DNA from: Solirubrobacterales bacterium | Lineage (GTDB): Bacteria; Actinomycetota; Thermoleophilia; Solirubrobacterales; Solirubrobacteraceae | Assembly: GCA_019240015.1 (NCBI GenBank) | Contig: JAFAZB010000257.1 | Span: forward strand, 1 to 14,894 | Direction of reading: 5' to 3' | Length of the DNA stretch: 14,894 bases | Part shown: in pieces, positions 1-6,012 of the stretch | Numbering within the stretch: the first letter of the stretch is position 1 | Layout: every line of letters begins with the position of its first letter | Program-made: the position numbers and the translations under genes | Notes under the pieces: generated by a model | The model's input: only the letters and a program-made list of their open reading frames with translations | The model's database searches: none | Told to the model about the DNA's origin: nothing

Positions 1-1
1 G

Positions 2-403
2 CACGCGCTCGCCTGGGAGGCGGGGCAACTCGTCGGCCACGGCGCGGTGGTACTACGGCGGCTGCTGCACGATGGCCGGGCGCTCAGGACCGGCTACGTC
101 GAGTGCGTCGCCGTGCGTGCCGACAGGCGCGGTCGCGGATATGGCGCGGCGATCATGAACGAGCTCGAACGGATTGTGCGGGGCGCTTACGAGCTCGGCG
201 CGTTGGGTGCGAGCGAGATGGGGGCCGGCTTCTACGCGGCGCGGGGCTGGAAGCAGTGGCAGGGGCAGACCTGGACCCTGTCGCCGGCGGGTCTGCTCAG
301 AACCGCGGACGAGGATGGGGACATCTACGTGCTGGAGGTCGCGCGCGCGCTCGACTCATCTGGAGATCTGACCTGCGACTGGCGCGACGGCGACGTGTGG
401 TGA
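2..403 (+). CDS. Aminoglycoside 2'-N-acetyltransferase-like GNAT protein (5' end outside window)
   Basis: A GNAT-fold acetyltransferase that would transfer an acetyl group from acetyl-CoA to the 2'-amino group of aminoglycosides, as AAC(2')-I enzymes of mycobacteria do. The reading frame is open from base 2, so the start lies upstream; 133 residues are visible against about 180-195 in the family, so roughly the first 50 are missing. Seen directly: a GHGAVVLRRLLH-type strand near the edge, GYVECVAVRAD followed by the acetyl-CoA pyrophosphate-binding loop RRGRGYG (bases 125-145), a FYAARGW segment, and the closing CDWRDGDVW. From memory, mycobacterial AAC(2')-Ic ends in nearly the same way, and this C-terminal signature separates the family from generic GNATs. 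The gene ends 12 bases from the convergent GT2 gene. The chromosomal setting shows no mobile element, so it looks intrinsic. Whether it confers resistance or has a native substrate cannot be read from sequence. Confidence 0.85.
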   Translation, partial: HALAWEAGQLVGHGAVVLRRLLHDGRALRTGYVECVAVRADRRGRGYGAAIMNELERIVRGAYELGALGASEMGAGFYAARGWKQWQGQTWTLSPAGLLRTADEDGDIYVLEVARALDSSGDLTCDWRDGDVW

Positions 404-415
404 GGGTTCCGTCCC

Positions 416-1375
416 CTACTCGACAGCCCGCAGGCCGAACGGGGGACGTGCCACACGGCGCTTGGCCTGCACCTGCCGGCGCCTGCGCCTGGCACCCGCC
501 AGCAGCCGCCAAGCCTCGGCGTAGGCGCGCAGCAGATGGCGCTCGCGCAGCAGGACGTGGCCCAGTGCGAGCAGCTCGTATAGCGCGATCAGGTGCCCGT
601 CTCGCAGCAGCCCGCGCGGGGTTTCGTTCTTGACCATCATCAGATAGCGGTTGCGGAACTGGAGCCGGCGGTCGTGCTCGCTCATCTGGGCACGGGTCGA
701 CGGGCTGTAGCTGCGGACGTGATGCGCGACCGCGCGCGGCTCGTACACCGAGCTCCAGCCCAGCAACTGGGCTCGCCACGCGAGGTCCGCATCGGACGCC
801 CACAGCTGCATGTCCGGATCGAGCACCTCGGCGCCGGCCAGCGCGCAGTCCGTGAGGGTCTCACGGCGGTACAGCGCGGCCGCACCGTCGGCGCCGAACA
901 CCGCGCACGGCGTGGCGTAGGAGGTGGCGCGCCGCGCATGGCCCACCAGGCCGTTCTTGCGCCGCCTGTCGACGACCATGCCCGCGGCGTCGATCTGGAG
1001 GCGATCCTCTCCTGCGCCAGCCCGACCGGGGCCGGGCGCGCGCAGCAGCTTTGGCGCCACCGAACCGACGCCCCGCTCGCGCAGCCTCGGCAGCGCCGCG
1101 GCCAGGAAGTCCGGCGCGAGGAAGCAGTCCGCGTTCAGCAGCAGTACCGCGTCGCCCTCGGTGTTGGCGATCCCGTGGTTGATGGCCGCGGCGTAGGAGA
1201 GCCGCGACTCGAGCCGCAGCAGCCTCGCGCCGTGCATCCGCGCGAGCTCCCCGGTGCGATCGACGGATGCATTGTCGACCACCACCACCTCGGCAGGCTG
1301 CGCGACCGCGGCCGGCAGCGAGCGCTCGAGCATCGCGGCCTCATCGACGCTCAGCATCAGGATCGTGGTATTCAC
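416..1375 (-). CDS. Glycosyltransferase family 2 (rhamnosyltransferase-like)
   Basis: A 319-residue inverting GT-A glycosyltransferase expected to add a sugar from a nucleotide-sugar donor to a growing surface glycan on the cytoplasmic side of the membrane. Residues 3-37 hold the first Rossmann strands, with VVDNAS at 32-37 binding the nucleotide. NAD at 81-83 sits where the metal-binding DXD-type motif lies. GADGAAALYRR (161-171) and SDADLAWRA (194-202), followed by a paired His at 218-219 and an RNR segment at 241-243, match the acceptor/catalytic half of rhamnosyltransferase-type GT2 enzymes. The frame stays open upstream to 1522, but that extension lacks family sequence. I chose the GTG at 1375 because it overlaps the hicB stop as GTGA and places the first beta strand at the N-terminus. 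No Shine-Dalgarno sequence is visible, which fits translational coupling to hicB. The C-terminus is strongly basic (residues 296-310). Donor and acceptor are unknown. Confidence 0.88.
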   Translation of the reverse strand: MNTTILMLSVDEAAMLERSLPAAVAQPAEVVVVDNASVDRTGELARMHGARLLRLESRLSYAAAINHGIANTEGDAVLLLNADCFLAPDFLAAALPRLRERGVGSVAPKLLRAPGPGRAGAGEDRLQIDAAGMVVDRRRKNGLVGHARRATSYATPCAVFGADGAAALYRRETLTDCALAGAEVLDPDMQLWASDADLAWRAQLLGWSSVYEPRAVAHHVRSYSPSTRAQMSEHDRRLQFRNRYLMMVKNETPRGLLRDGHLIALYELLALGHVLLRERHLLRAYAEAWRLLAGARRRRRQVQAKRRVARPPFGLRAVE

Positions 1376-1590
1376 GCGGGGGGGTCGGAGACCCGGAGGG
1401 TGAGGCGTCCCTGTTGGATCGGTTGGCGATCCAGATCCACAGGGGGTCCGGAGAAATACATGCCGACCGCTTCTGCGAGCGCCTCTCGCAGCTCGACTAG
1501 CGTTCGGCCTGAGGCGAAGCACCCCGGGAGCTCCTCGATCTCCGACCAGAATCCCTGTCGTTCCTGATGTACGACGACCGTGAGCTCCAT
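1372..1590 (-). CDS. hicB: HicB-like antitoxin
   Basis: A 72-residue protein with the HicB antitoxin fold. It opens with a short strand (MELTVVVHQE), then GFWSEIEELPGCFASG, then a helix TLVELREALAEAVGMYFSG; this is the usual HicB layout (strand, EhPELPGC turn, TxxEAxxxhxEAhxxyL helix). It should bind and neutralise the HicA RNase encoded just upstream. It is short: the C-terminal ribbon-helix-helix or HTH DNA-binding domain found in many HicB proteins is absent, so it may not autoregulate on its own. The ATG at 1590 is well supported, having GGAGGA six bases upstream inside the hicA reading frame. Its stop overlaps the GTG of the GT2 gene by four bases. Function is inferred from fold similarity and from pairing with hicA. 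Confidence 0.82.
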   Translation of the reverse strand: MELTVVVHQERQGFWSEIEELPGCFASGRTLVELREALAEAVGMYFSGPPVDLDRQPIQQGRLTLRVSDPPA

Positions 1591-1805
1591 GCGCGCTCCT
1601 CCATCGGGTCGAGACCGGCCTGCGCCAGTATCGCGTGGGTCAATCGCTTGCCGTAGTCCCGCCCGCGATGCCTGGGCAGCGTGATCGGCGGCCAGCCTGA
1701 CTTGACCATCTTGACTGCGTGCTTTCCGCCGCGCTCCATGCGCCAGCCATGGTTAGTCAGCAGTGCCCTCGCACGGCGCTGATTCAGAAGGCTCGGCACC
1801 GCCAC
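1497..1805 (-). CDS. hicA: HicA-like toxin (mRNA interferase) with C-terminal extension
   Basis: A HicA-type toxin predicted to cleave mRNA independently of the ribosome. It has the double-stranded-RNA-binding-like fold, visible as a helix (RARALLTNHGW), a turn GGKHAVKM carrying the family's catalytic His (His29), the strand PITLPRH, and the closing helix KRLTHAILAQAGLDP. HicA proteins usually stop shortly after that helix, at 55-80 residues. This frame runs to 102, and residues 72-102 are translated from sequence that also encodes the start of HicB (94-base overlap). The tail is rich in Arg and Ser and looks like frame-shadow sequence. The start is uncertain: GTG at 1805 is used here, and another GTG at 1799 is possible; neither has a clear ribosome binding site. 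A sequencing frameshift near 1590 that hides an earlier stop cannot be excluded. Confidence 0.75.
   Translation of the reverse strand: MAVPSLLNQRRARALLTNHGWRMERGGKHAVKMVKSGWPPITLPRHRGRDYGKRLTHAILAQAGLDPMEERAWSSRSSYIRNDRDSGRRSRSSRGASPQAER
1597..1602 (-). promoter_or_regulatory. Ribosome binding site of hicB, inside hicA
   Basis: GGAGGA on the minus strand lies six bases before the hicB ATG. It is formed by the codons for Met-Glu-Glu at residues 68-70 of HicA, so toxin-coding sequence doubles as the antitoxin's initiation signal. This fixes the hicB start and allows independent antitoxin translation. Confidence 0.7.
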
Positions 1806-1891
1806 GACGCTAGGTGACCGAGTCGGGGATCAGGGCGCCGTGACCGCGGATCGTCACCCCGGTGTGGCTCCACGCCACACTTTTCCTACAA
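1806..1891. promoter_or_regulatory. Intergenic region upstream of hicAB with two inverted repeats
   Basis: This 86-base gap separates the GT4 stop from hicA. It holds GTGAC-N8-GTCAC at 1840-1857 and a perfect 7-bp stem GTGTGGC-TCCAC-GCCACAC at 1862-1880. HicAB operons are commonly autorepressed at inverted repeats just upstream, so either could be an operator, but this is inference. No convincing -10/-35 pair is visible on the minus strand. Confidence 0.35.
1862..1884 (+). terminator. Terminator-like hairpin followed by TTTT
   Basis: A 7-bp perfect stem with a 5-base loop, followed by TTTT on the plus strand. It has the form of a weak intrinsic terminator for plus-strand transcripts, yet both flanking genes are on the minus strand. 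On the minus strand the same stem follows the GT4 stop but lacks a U tract, so it may only pause polymerase or protect an mRNA end. It could block antisense transcription into the GT4 gene. Confidence 0.3.
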
Positions 1892-2926
1892 CTACAGCAA
1901 CTCCCGGTACACAGCCGCTGTCTCCGCCGCGGTCCGCTGCCAGGAGAACTCCGCTGCCCGGGCAAGCCCTCGGCGGGACAGCTCCGAGCGGGCCTGGTCA
2001 TCGGTGAGCAGGGCGAGGAGCTGGCGGCCCAGGTCGGTCGGGTCGTGCGGCTCGAAGTAGGCAGCCGCGTCGCCGGCGGTCTCCGGGAGCGCCCCGGCGC
2101 GCGCGGCGAGGACCGGGGTGCCGCGCGCCATCGCTTCCAGCGCCACGAGCCCGAAGCCTTCGTACGGGCACGGATGCACCAGCAGCTCGGCGCCCCGCAT
2201 CAGGGCGTCCAGGCGCAGATCGTCGAGGTAACCCGTGATTTCCACCGGCGCCTGCGCCGCCAGCGCCCGTAGTCGAGCGCCCTCGCCAGTGTCGAGCCCG
2301 GCGAGCACCAGCCGGTGGGGAACGCCCGCGTCCCGCCACAGGTCAGCGAACGCCCGCACCAGCGCGGCGAGGTTCTTCTTGCGCCGGAGATCGCCCACCG
2401 CCAGGAGATAGGGAGCCGGAGAGGCTTCCCCATGATCGAACCACCGCTCGTCGCCCAGCGGCAGCGCGGCGGCCTCGGGGATCACGCGCACCTTGGCGGG
2501 CTCGACGCCATAGCGCGCCACGAGATCGTCGCGGGTGAACCGGGAGGGGCAGATCACCCGCTCGGCCGATCGTGCCGCGAGCGGGACCAGCCGCCGGTAC
2601 TTGGTCCGGGTCAGCGGCGAGAAGTCGGCCGGCCACTGCTCGAAGGCCAGATCGTGGATCGTCACCACGCCCGGACACGGCCTGCGCAGCGGCAGGAAGC
2701 AGTTCGGCGAGTGGACCAGCGCAGCCCTGCGGCGAAGCAGGAGCAGCGGCAGCTTCAGCTGCTCGAATGCCAGCTCCGGCCCCAGGCCGCCGGCGCGGAC
2801 GACGCGTAGCTGCAGTCCCCGCAGGTCGACTGCGGCGAGCCCGCCGAGCAGCGAGCGCGCGTAGCGTCCCCACCCGCGCAGCTCGGAACCGTGGGCGTCG
2901 CGGCCGTCGATCACCACGAGCGGCAT
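1892..2926 (-). CDS. Glycosyltransferase family 4 (GT-B fold)
   Basis: A 344-residue retaining glycosyltransferase likely building a surface polysaccharide. The N-terminal Rossmann domain starts MPLVVIDGRD, with the glycine-rich acceptor loop GWGRYARSLL at 18-27 and the conserved HDL at 91-93. The C-terminal donor domain carries VGDLRRKKNLAALVRAF at 177-193, where Arg and Lys bind the donor phosphates. It also has the E-x7-E motif of the family, Glu256 and Glu264, within YEGFGLVALEAMARGTPVL. Length and domain order are normal for GT4 enzymes of the mannosyl/rhamnosyl transferase type. The ATG at 2926 gives a complete N-terminal strand. The gene is divergent from the GT26 gene, with at most 45 bases between the starts. 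Downstream on the same strand lie hicAB and the GT2 gene, probably co-transcribed. The sugar transferred is not predictable. Confidence 0.9.
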   Translation of the reverse strand: MPLVVIDGRDAHGSELRGWGRYARSLLGGLAAVDLRGLQLRVVRAGGLGPELAFEQLKLPLLLLRRRAALVHSPNCFLPLRRPCPGVVTIHDLAFEQWPADFSPLTRTKYRRLVPLAARSAERVICPSRFTRDDLVARYGVEPAKVRVIPEAAALPLGDERWFDHGEASPAPYLLAVGDLRRKKNLAALVRAFADLWRDAGVPHRLVLAGLDTGEGARLRALAAQAPVEITGYLDDLRLDALMRGAELLVHPCPYEGFGLVALEAMARGTPVLAARAGALPETAGDAAAYFEPHDPTDLGRQLLALLTDDQARSELSRRGLARAAEFSWQRTAAETAAVYRELL

Positions 2927-2971
2927 AACCGCGGCATTGTGGCGGGCGAAAGGCGTAGCATCCGACGCCAG
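2927..2971. promoter_or_regulatory. Short divergent promoter region between two glycosyltransferases
   Basis: Only about 45 bases separate the GT4 ATG (2926, minus) from the GTG chosen for the GT26 gene (2972, plus), so promoters for both directions must lie here or extend into the coding ends. I see no consensus -35/-10 pair. TAGCAT at 2956-2961 is a weak -10 candidate for the plus strand. Confidence 0.3.
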
Positions 2972-3967
2972 GTGTCAGCGCATGCCATCCGCACGGAAAG
3001 CGGAATCGGAAACGAGCCGCCGCTGCCCGCGCCCCGCCCGTCCTCGGCGATCTTCGACATCCCGATCGATCTCGCGCCGCCCGCCGAGCTGCTGCGAACG
3101 ATCTCCTCGTGGGCGGGCCAGCAGCGGACCAGACGCGTGATGTACGTAAATGCTCACGTCGTCAACCAGTCGCGTGTGACGCCCGGACTGGTGACCGCGC
3201 TGCGCGGCGCCGACCTGGTCTACTGCGACGGCTACGGCGTGAGGCTGGCCGCGCGCGTGCTCAACATGCCAGTCCCCCACCGCATGACCGGAGCCGACTG
3301 GATCTGGGGCCTGGCCACGCTGTGCGAGCGCTCCAGGCAACCGATCTACCTGCTCGGGTCCGAGCCGCCGATCGCGCGTGAAGCCGCCTATCGCCTGCAA
3401 AAGCTCTACCCGCGGCTGGACGTGGTCGGCGCTCACCACGGGTTCTTCGACCTGGACTCGGCTCACAACGACCGTGTGATCGAGGACATCAAGGCCCACG
3501 CGCCCGGGATCGTGCTGGTCGGGATGGGCACGCCCAAACAAGAGCTATGGGTCGATCGCTACGCCGCGGAGCTCGACGGAGCCGTGGTATGGACGGTCGG
3601 GGCCCTGTTCGACTATGTCTCTGGCCATACGCCCCGCGCGCCGCGCTGGCTGGCCGACAATGGGCTCGAGTGGATCTTCCGGCTCGCGATCGATCCCAGC
3701 AGGATGTGGCGCCGGTACCTGATCGGCAACCCGATCTTCCTGAGCCGCGTCGCGGGCGAGGCGCACCGCGTCGCGGGCGAGGCGCACCGCGTCGCCCGCG
3801 ACGCGCCCCGGATCTGGGGTGAGGGACATGTCGCGGGGAATGGGCACTGGCCGGCGGGCGCGCCGCATCCGCTTCCGGCCGCCGCGCCCCAGACGCCTGC
3901 GCCCGCACGCCTGCTGCCGTTGGCAAGGCGCCCGCTCGTCAGGGTGCGAGCGATCGCCGAGCGGTGA
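2972..3967 (+). CDS. tagA: WecG/TagA/CpsF family glycosyltransferase (GT26)
   Basis: A 331-residue member of the family that transfers a sugar, classically N-acetylmannosamine, from UDP onto undecaprenyl-diphosphate-GlcNAc, an early committed step of teichoic acid or enterobacterial common antigen synthesis. Motifs in order: FDIPIDL near 28-34, YVNAHVVNQSR, YCDGYGV with the presumed catalytic Asp86, HRMTG with Arg104, YLLGSEP, HHGFF, GMGTPKQE (184-191), and EWIFRL (233-238). The Asp-to-Arg spacing of 18 equals that of Asp65/Arg83 in characterised TagA, as I recall it. The membrane-associating C-terminal appendage is followed by a heptapeptide repeat and a Pro/Ala-rich tail. The frame is open back to 2891, inside the divergent GT4 gene. 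GTG 2972 keeps the genes apart; GTG 2939 is the alternative, and neither has a clear ribosome binding site. The stop overlaps the next gene as GTGA. Confidence 0.88.
   Translation: MSAHAIRTESGIGNEPPLPAPRPSSAIFDIPIDLAPPAELLRTISSWAGQQRTRRVMYVNAHVVNQSRVTPGLVTALRGADLVYCDGYGVRLAARVLNMPVPHRMTGADWIWGLATLCERSRQPIYLLGSEPPIAREAAYRLQKLYPRLDVVGAHHGFFDLDSAHNDRVIEDIKAHAPGIVLVGMGTPKQELWVDRYAAELDGAVVWTVGALFDYVSGHTPRAPRWLADNGLEWIFRLAIDPSRMWRRYLIGNPIFLSRVAGEAHRVAGEAHRVARDAPRIWGEGHVAGNGHWPAGAPHPLPAAAPQTPAPARLLPLARRPLVRVRAIAER
3746..3808 (+). repeat. Three tandem 21-bp units coding a heptapeptide repeat
   Basis: Two identical 21-bp copies (3746-3766, 3767-3787) are followed by a third that differs at 4 of 21 positions (3788-3808). 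The frame is preserved, giving RVAGEAH twice and then RVARDAP, at residues 259-279 of the GT26 protein. The heptad period would place charges on one helix face. Perfect identity of the first two copies suggests recent duplication and likely copy-number variation between strains. Confidence 0.9.
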
Positions 3968-6012
3968 GCCTGCCCGCCGGCGGGCTAGCCCCCGACGCGA
4001 CGATCGACGAGGCGCCGGCGCCGCGTGCTCGCGCGGCCGCCGGCGGTCCGCCGGTCGCACTCGAGCGGGCCGATCCACGCTTGCTGACGCTGGCCGCCGT
4101 CGCGGCGGCCGGCCTCGTAGGGCTGGCGCTGGCGCTGGGGGCGGGAGTGGTCGGGCTCGCAGCGTTGCCGGCGATTCTCCGGGTCGGTGGCGCCGCGGTC
4201 GTATTGTTCGGGCTGTGCGGATACGCGCCGGCCCGGGCGCTCGTCCGTGGCCAGCTCGGGGCACACCGAGCGCTGCTGGTGCTGCCGCTCGGAGCAGCGC
4301 TCTCCAGCTTGGCGCTGGCCGGCTTGGGCATCCTGCACGTGCCGCTGAAGGTCTCGCTCGCAATCGTGATCGCGGTTGCGACGTTGGGCGCCGGGCTGTC
4401 GCTCCGCCGGACCGTCCCCCCGACGGCGATCGCCGCGGGCGAGCGCTCGTCGCTGATCCGGATCGCGCTGCCGTTGATGCTGGCCGCGATCGTGGGGCTG
4501 ATCTCGCTGCTGCCGAGCTTCCGCGCCGGGTTCCCCACCGTGCCGGGGCAAAACGGCGACGCGATCCTCGTCGTCGGCAGCGCCGTGTTGCTCGAGCACG
4601 CGCCGCCCACGGCCACCAGGCCAGACTTGCCGATCAATCACGTCCCGCTCGAGTGGCGCTCCAAGTATCCGATCTACTACGCGCTGGCGGCCGTCTCGAC
4701 GCTCGCCGGCGTGGATCCGATTCGAGCCTTCGCGACCCTCTCCGCGGTGATGCTCGCGCTGAGCGCGCTCGGATTGTTCCTGTTCGCGCGCTACCTGATG
4801 CGGGCGCCGCCGTGGTTGGCACTGCTGGCCGTGTTCCTGCTGCCGCTCGACCGGATCGTCGTCTACGTGACGATCCATCCGTTCTACAACGAGCTGTGGG
4901 GGCAGTTCGCGCTGCCGTTGATGCTGCTCTCAGGGTGGCGTTACCTGACTTCGCCTGACCGGCGCGGCGCGGTGCTGTTCGCGTCATTCACGGTGCTGGG
5001 CCTGCTCGCATACCCGCTGCTACTGCCGTTCCCGGCGGTGTTCCTAGTCGTACACGCGGTCGACCTGTGGCGAAAGCGGCGCGCCGCTGGCCGGCGGCCC
5101 GGCTGGATCTCGGCGCTGGCGTTGCCCACCCTCCCGCGATGGGTGTGGGTGCCGGCAATCGCGGTGGCGGTCCCGGCGGCGCTGGTGCTCGGGCGCGGCT
5201 TTCTCGAGAAGACCGGCTCCGCACTCGCCGTACTCGCTCCCTGGACCTCACTCGCCGGATGGGCCGGCGGACAGCTGCCCTACCTCCCGCTCCCGCACTT
5301 CCTGGGGATGCCCGGCTCGAACCTCGCCGATTACCTGGGTGCTGGTGCGGTTGCGCTGCTCGCGTGGCGCGGCTTGATCCGACTGCCGGCGGACGTGCGC
5401 CGGCCCGTGGCGGCGATGGTGGCGGTGACCGCGCTGATCGGCCTGTATTTCCGTCTGCGCCCCGACGGGCAGCTGTTCTATTTCAAGGACCTCGCATTCC
5501 TCGGACCGTACGTGCTGCTGCTGGCGCTGGTCGAGCTCGCGGCGCTGGCCGCGGTGCCGCGACTCAGGAGCGCGGCACTCGGGCTCGCCGGGTGCACGGC
5601 GGCGCTGGTGATCGTTCCGCTGAGCGCGGCCCGTGAGATCGACGTCACGTATCCGCAGGTCAACCCGTGGGTGCTACAGATTCGAGCCTGGGACCATGAG
5701 CTCCCGCGCGGCGCCAGCGTCCGAATCGATGTACGCCCGAGTGGATGGCAGCTGTGGGCGGCGTACATGCTTGTCGACCACCGTCGGTCGGCGCTGAATC
5801 CGATGGGTGGCCTGTTTCCGCATCCTCCGCAGGGACGCAAGGCCGACTACGTGATCTCTGAAACCTCCCAGCCACGGCCCGCTGATGCCCTCGGGGCGCC
5901 GCTGGCGCGCAATCTTCAGTTCACGCTATGGCGAATGAACCCGCGCGTGCCCGGCCCCGACGTGTCCTCACGAGGCCTGGTCGACGACGTCACGCACATC
6001 TCGATCGGTTGA
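3964..6012 (+). CDS. Polytopic membrane protein, probable GT-C type glycosyltransferase
   Basis: A 682-residue integral membrane protein. A short Ala/Pro-rich cytoplasmic N-terminus (1-38) precedes about ten to twelve hydrophobic segments: roughly 39-90, 102-147, 164-185, 237-276, 282-303, 314-326, 337-365, 393-411, 456-470, 483-497, 511-530 and 538-554. A soluble C-terminal part (about 557-682) follows. The long loop between 186 and 236 carries an acidic NGDA (197-200) and a PLEWRSKYPIYY stretch, where GT-C enzymes place catalytic acids in their first large extracytoplasmic loop. GT-C enzymes use lipid-phosphate sugars outside the membrane. YFKDLAFLGPY at 506-516 is a further distinctive segment. 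No recognised family signature is complete, so the GT-C call is inference from topology and context. The GTG start overlaps the GT26 stop as GTGA, so the two are probably translated together. Its 3' end overlaps the convergent GT4 gene by 45 bases. Confidence 0.7.
   Translation: MSLPAGGLAPDATIDEAPAPRARAAAGGPPVALERADPRLLTLAAVAAAGLVGLALALGAGVVGLAALPAILRVGGAAVVLFGLCGYAPARALVRGQLGAHRALLVLPLGAALSSLALAGLGILHVPLKVSLAIVIAVATLGAGLSLRRTVPPTAIAAGERSSLIRIALPLMLAAIVGLISLLPSFRAGFPTVPGQNGDAILVVGSAVLLEHAPPTATRPDLPINHVPLEWRSKYPIYYALAAVSTLAGVDPIRAFATLSAVMLALSALGLFLFARYLMRAPPWLALLAVFLLPLDRIVVYVTIHPFYNELWGQFALPLMLLSGWRYLTSPDRRGAVLFASFTVLGLLAYPLLLPFPAVFLVVHAVDLWRKRRAAGRRPGWISALALPTLPRWVWVPAIAVAVPAALVLGRGFLEKTGSALAVLAPWTSLAGWAGGQLPYLPLPHFLGMPGSNLADYLGAGAVALLAWRGLIRLPADVRRPVAAMVAVTALIGLYFRLRPDGQLFYFKDLAFLGPYVLLLALVELAALAAVPRLRSAALGLAGCTAALVIVPLSAAREIDVTYPQVNPWVLQIRAWDHELPRGASVRIDVRPSGWQLWAAYMLVDHRRSALNPMGGLFPHPPQGRKADYVISETSQPRPADALGAPLARNLQFTLWRMNPRVPGPDVSSRGLVDDVTHISIG

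Noticed and set aside
1376..1522. N-terminal extension of the GT2 frame
   Set aside because: Residues before GTG 1375 are Arg/Pro-rich, overlap hicB and lie outside the GT2 fold.
593..1567. 324-codon open frame on the plus strand opposite GT2 and hicB
   Set aside because: It is antisense to clear GT2 motifs, and its translation is His/Arg/Val-rich without domain signatures.
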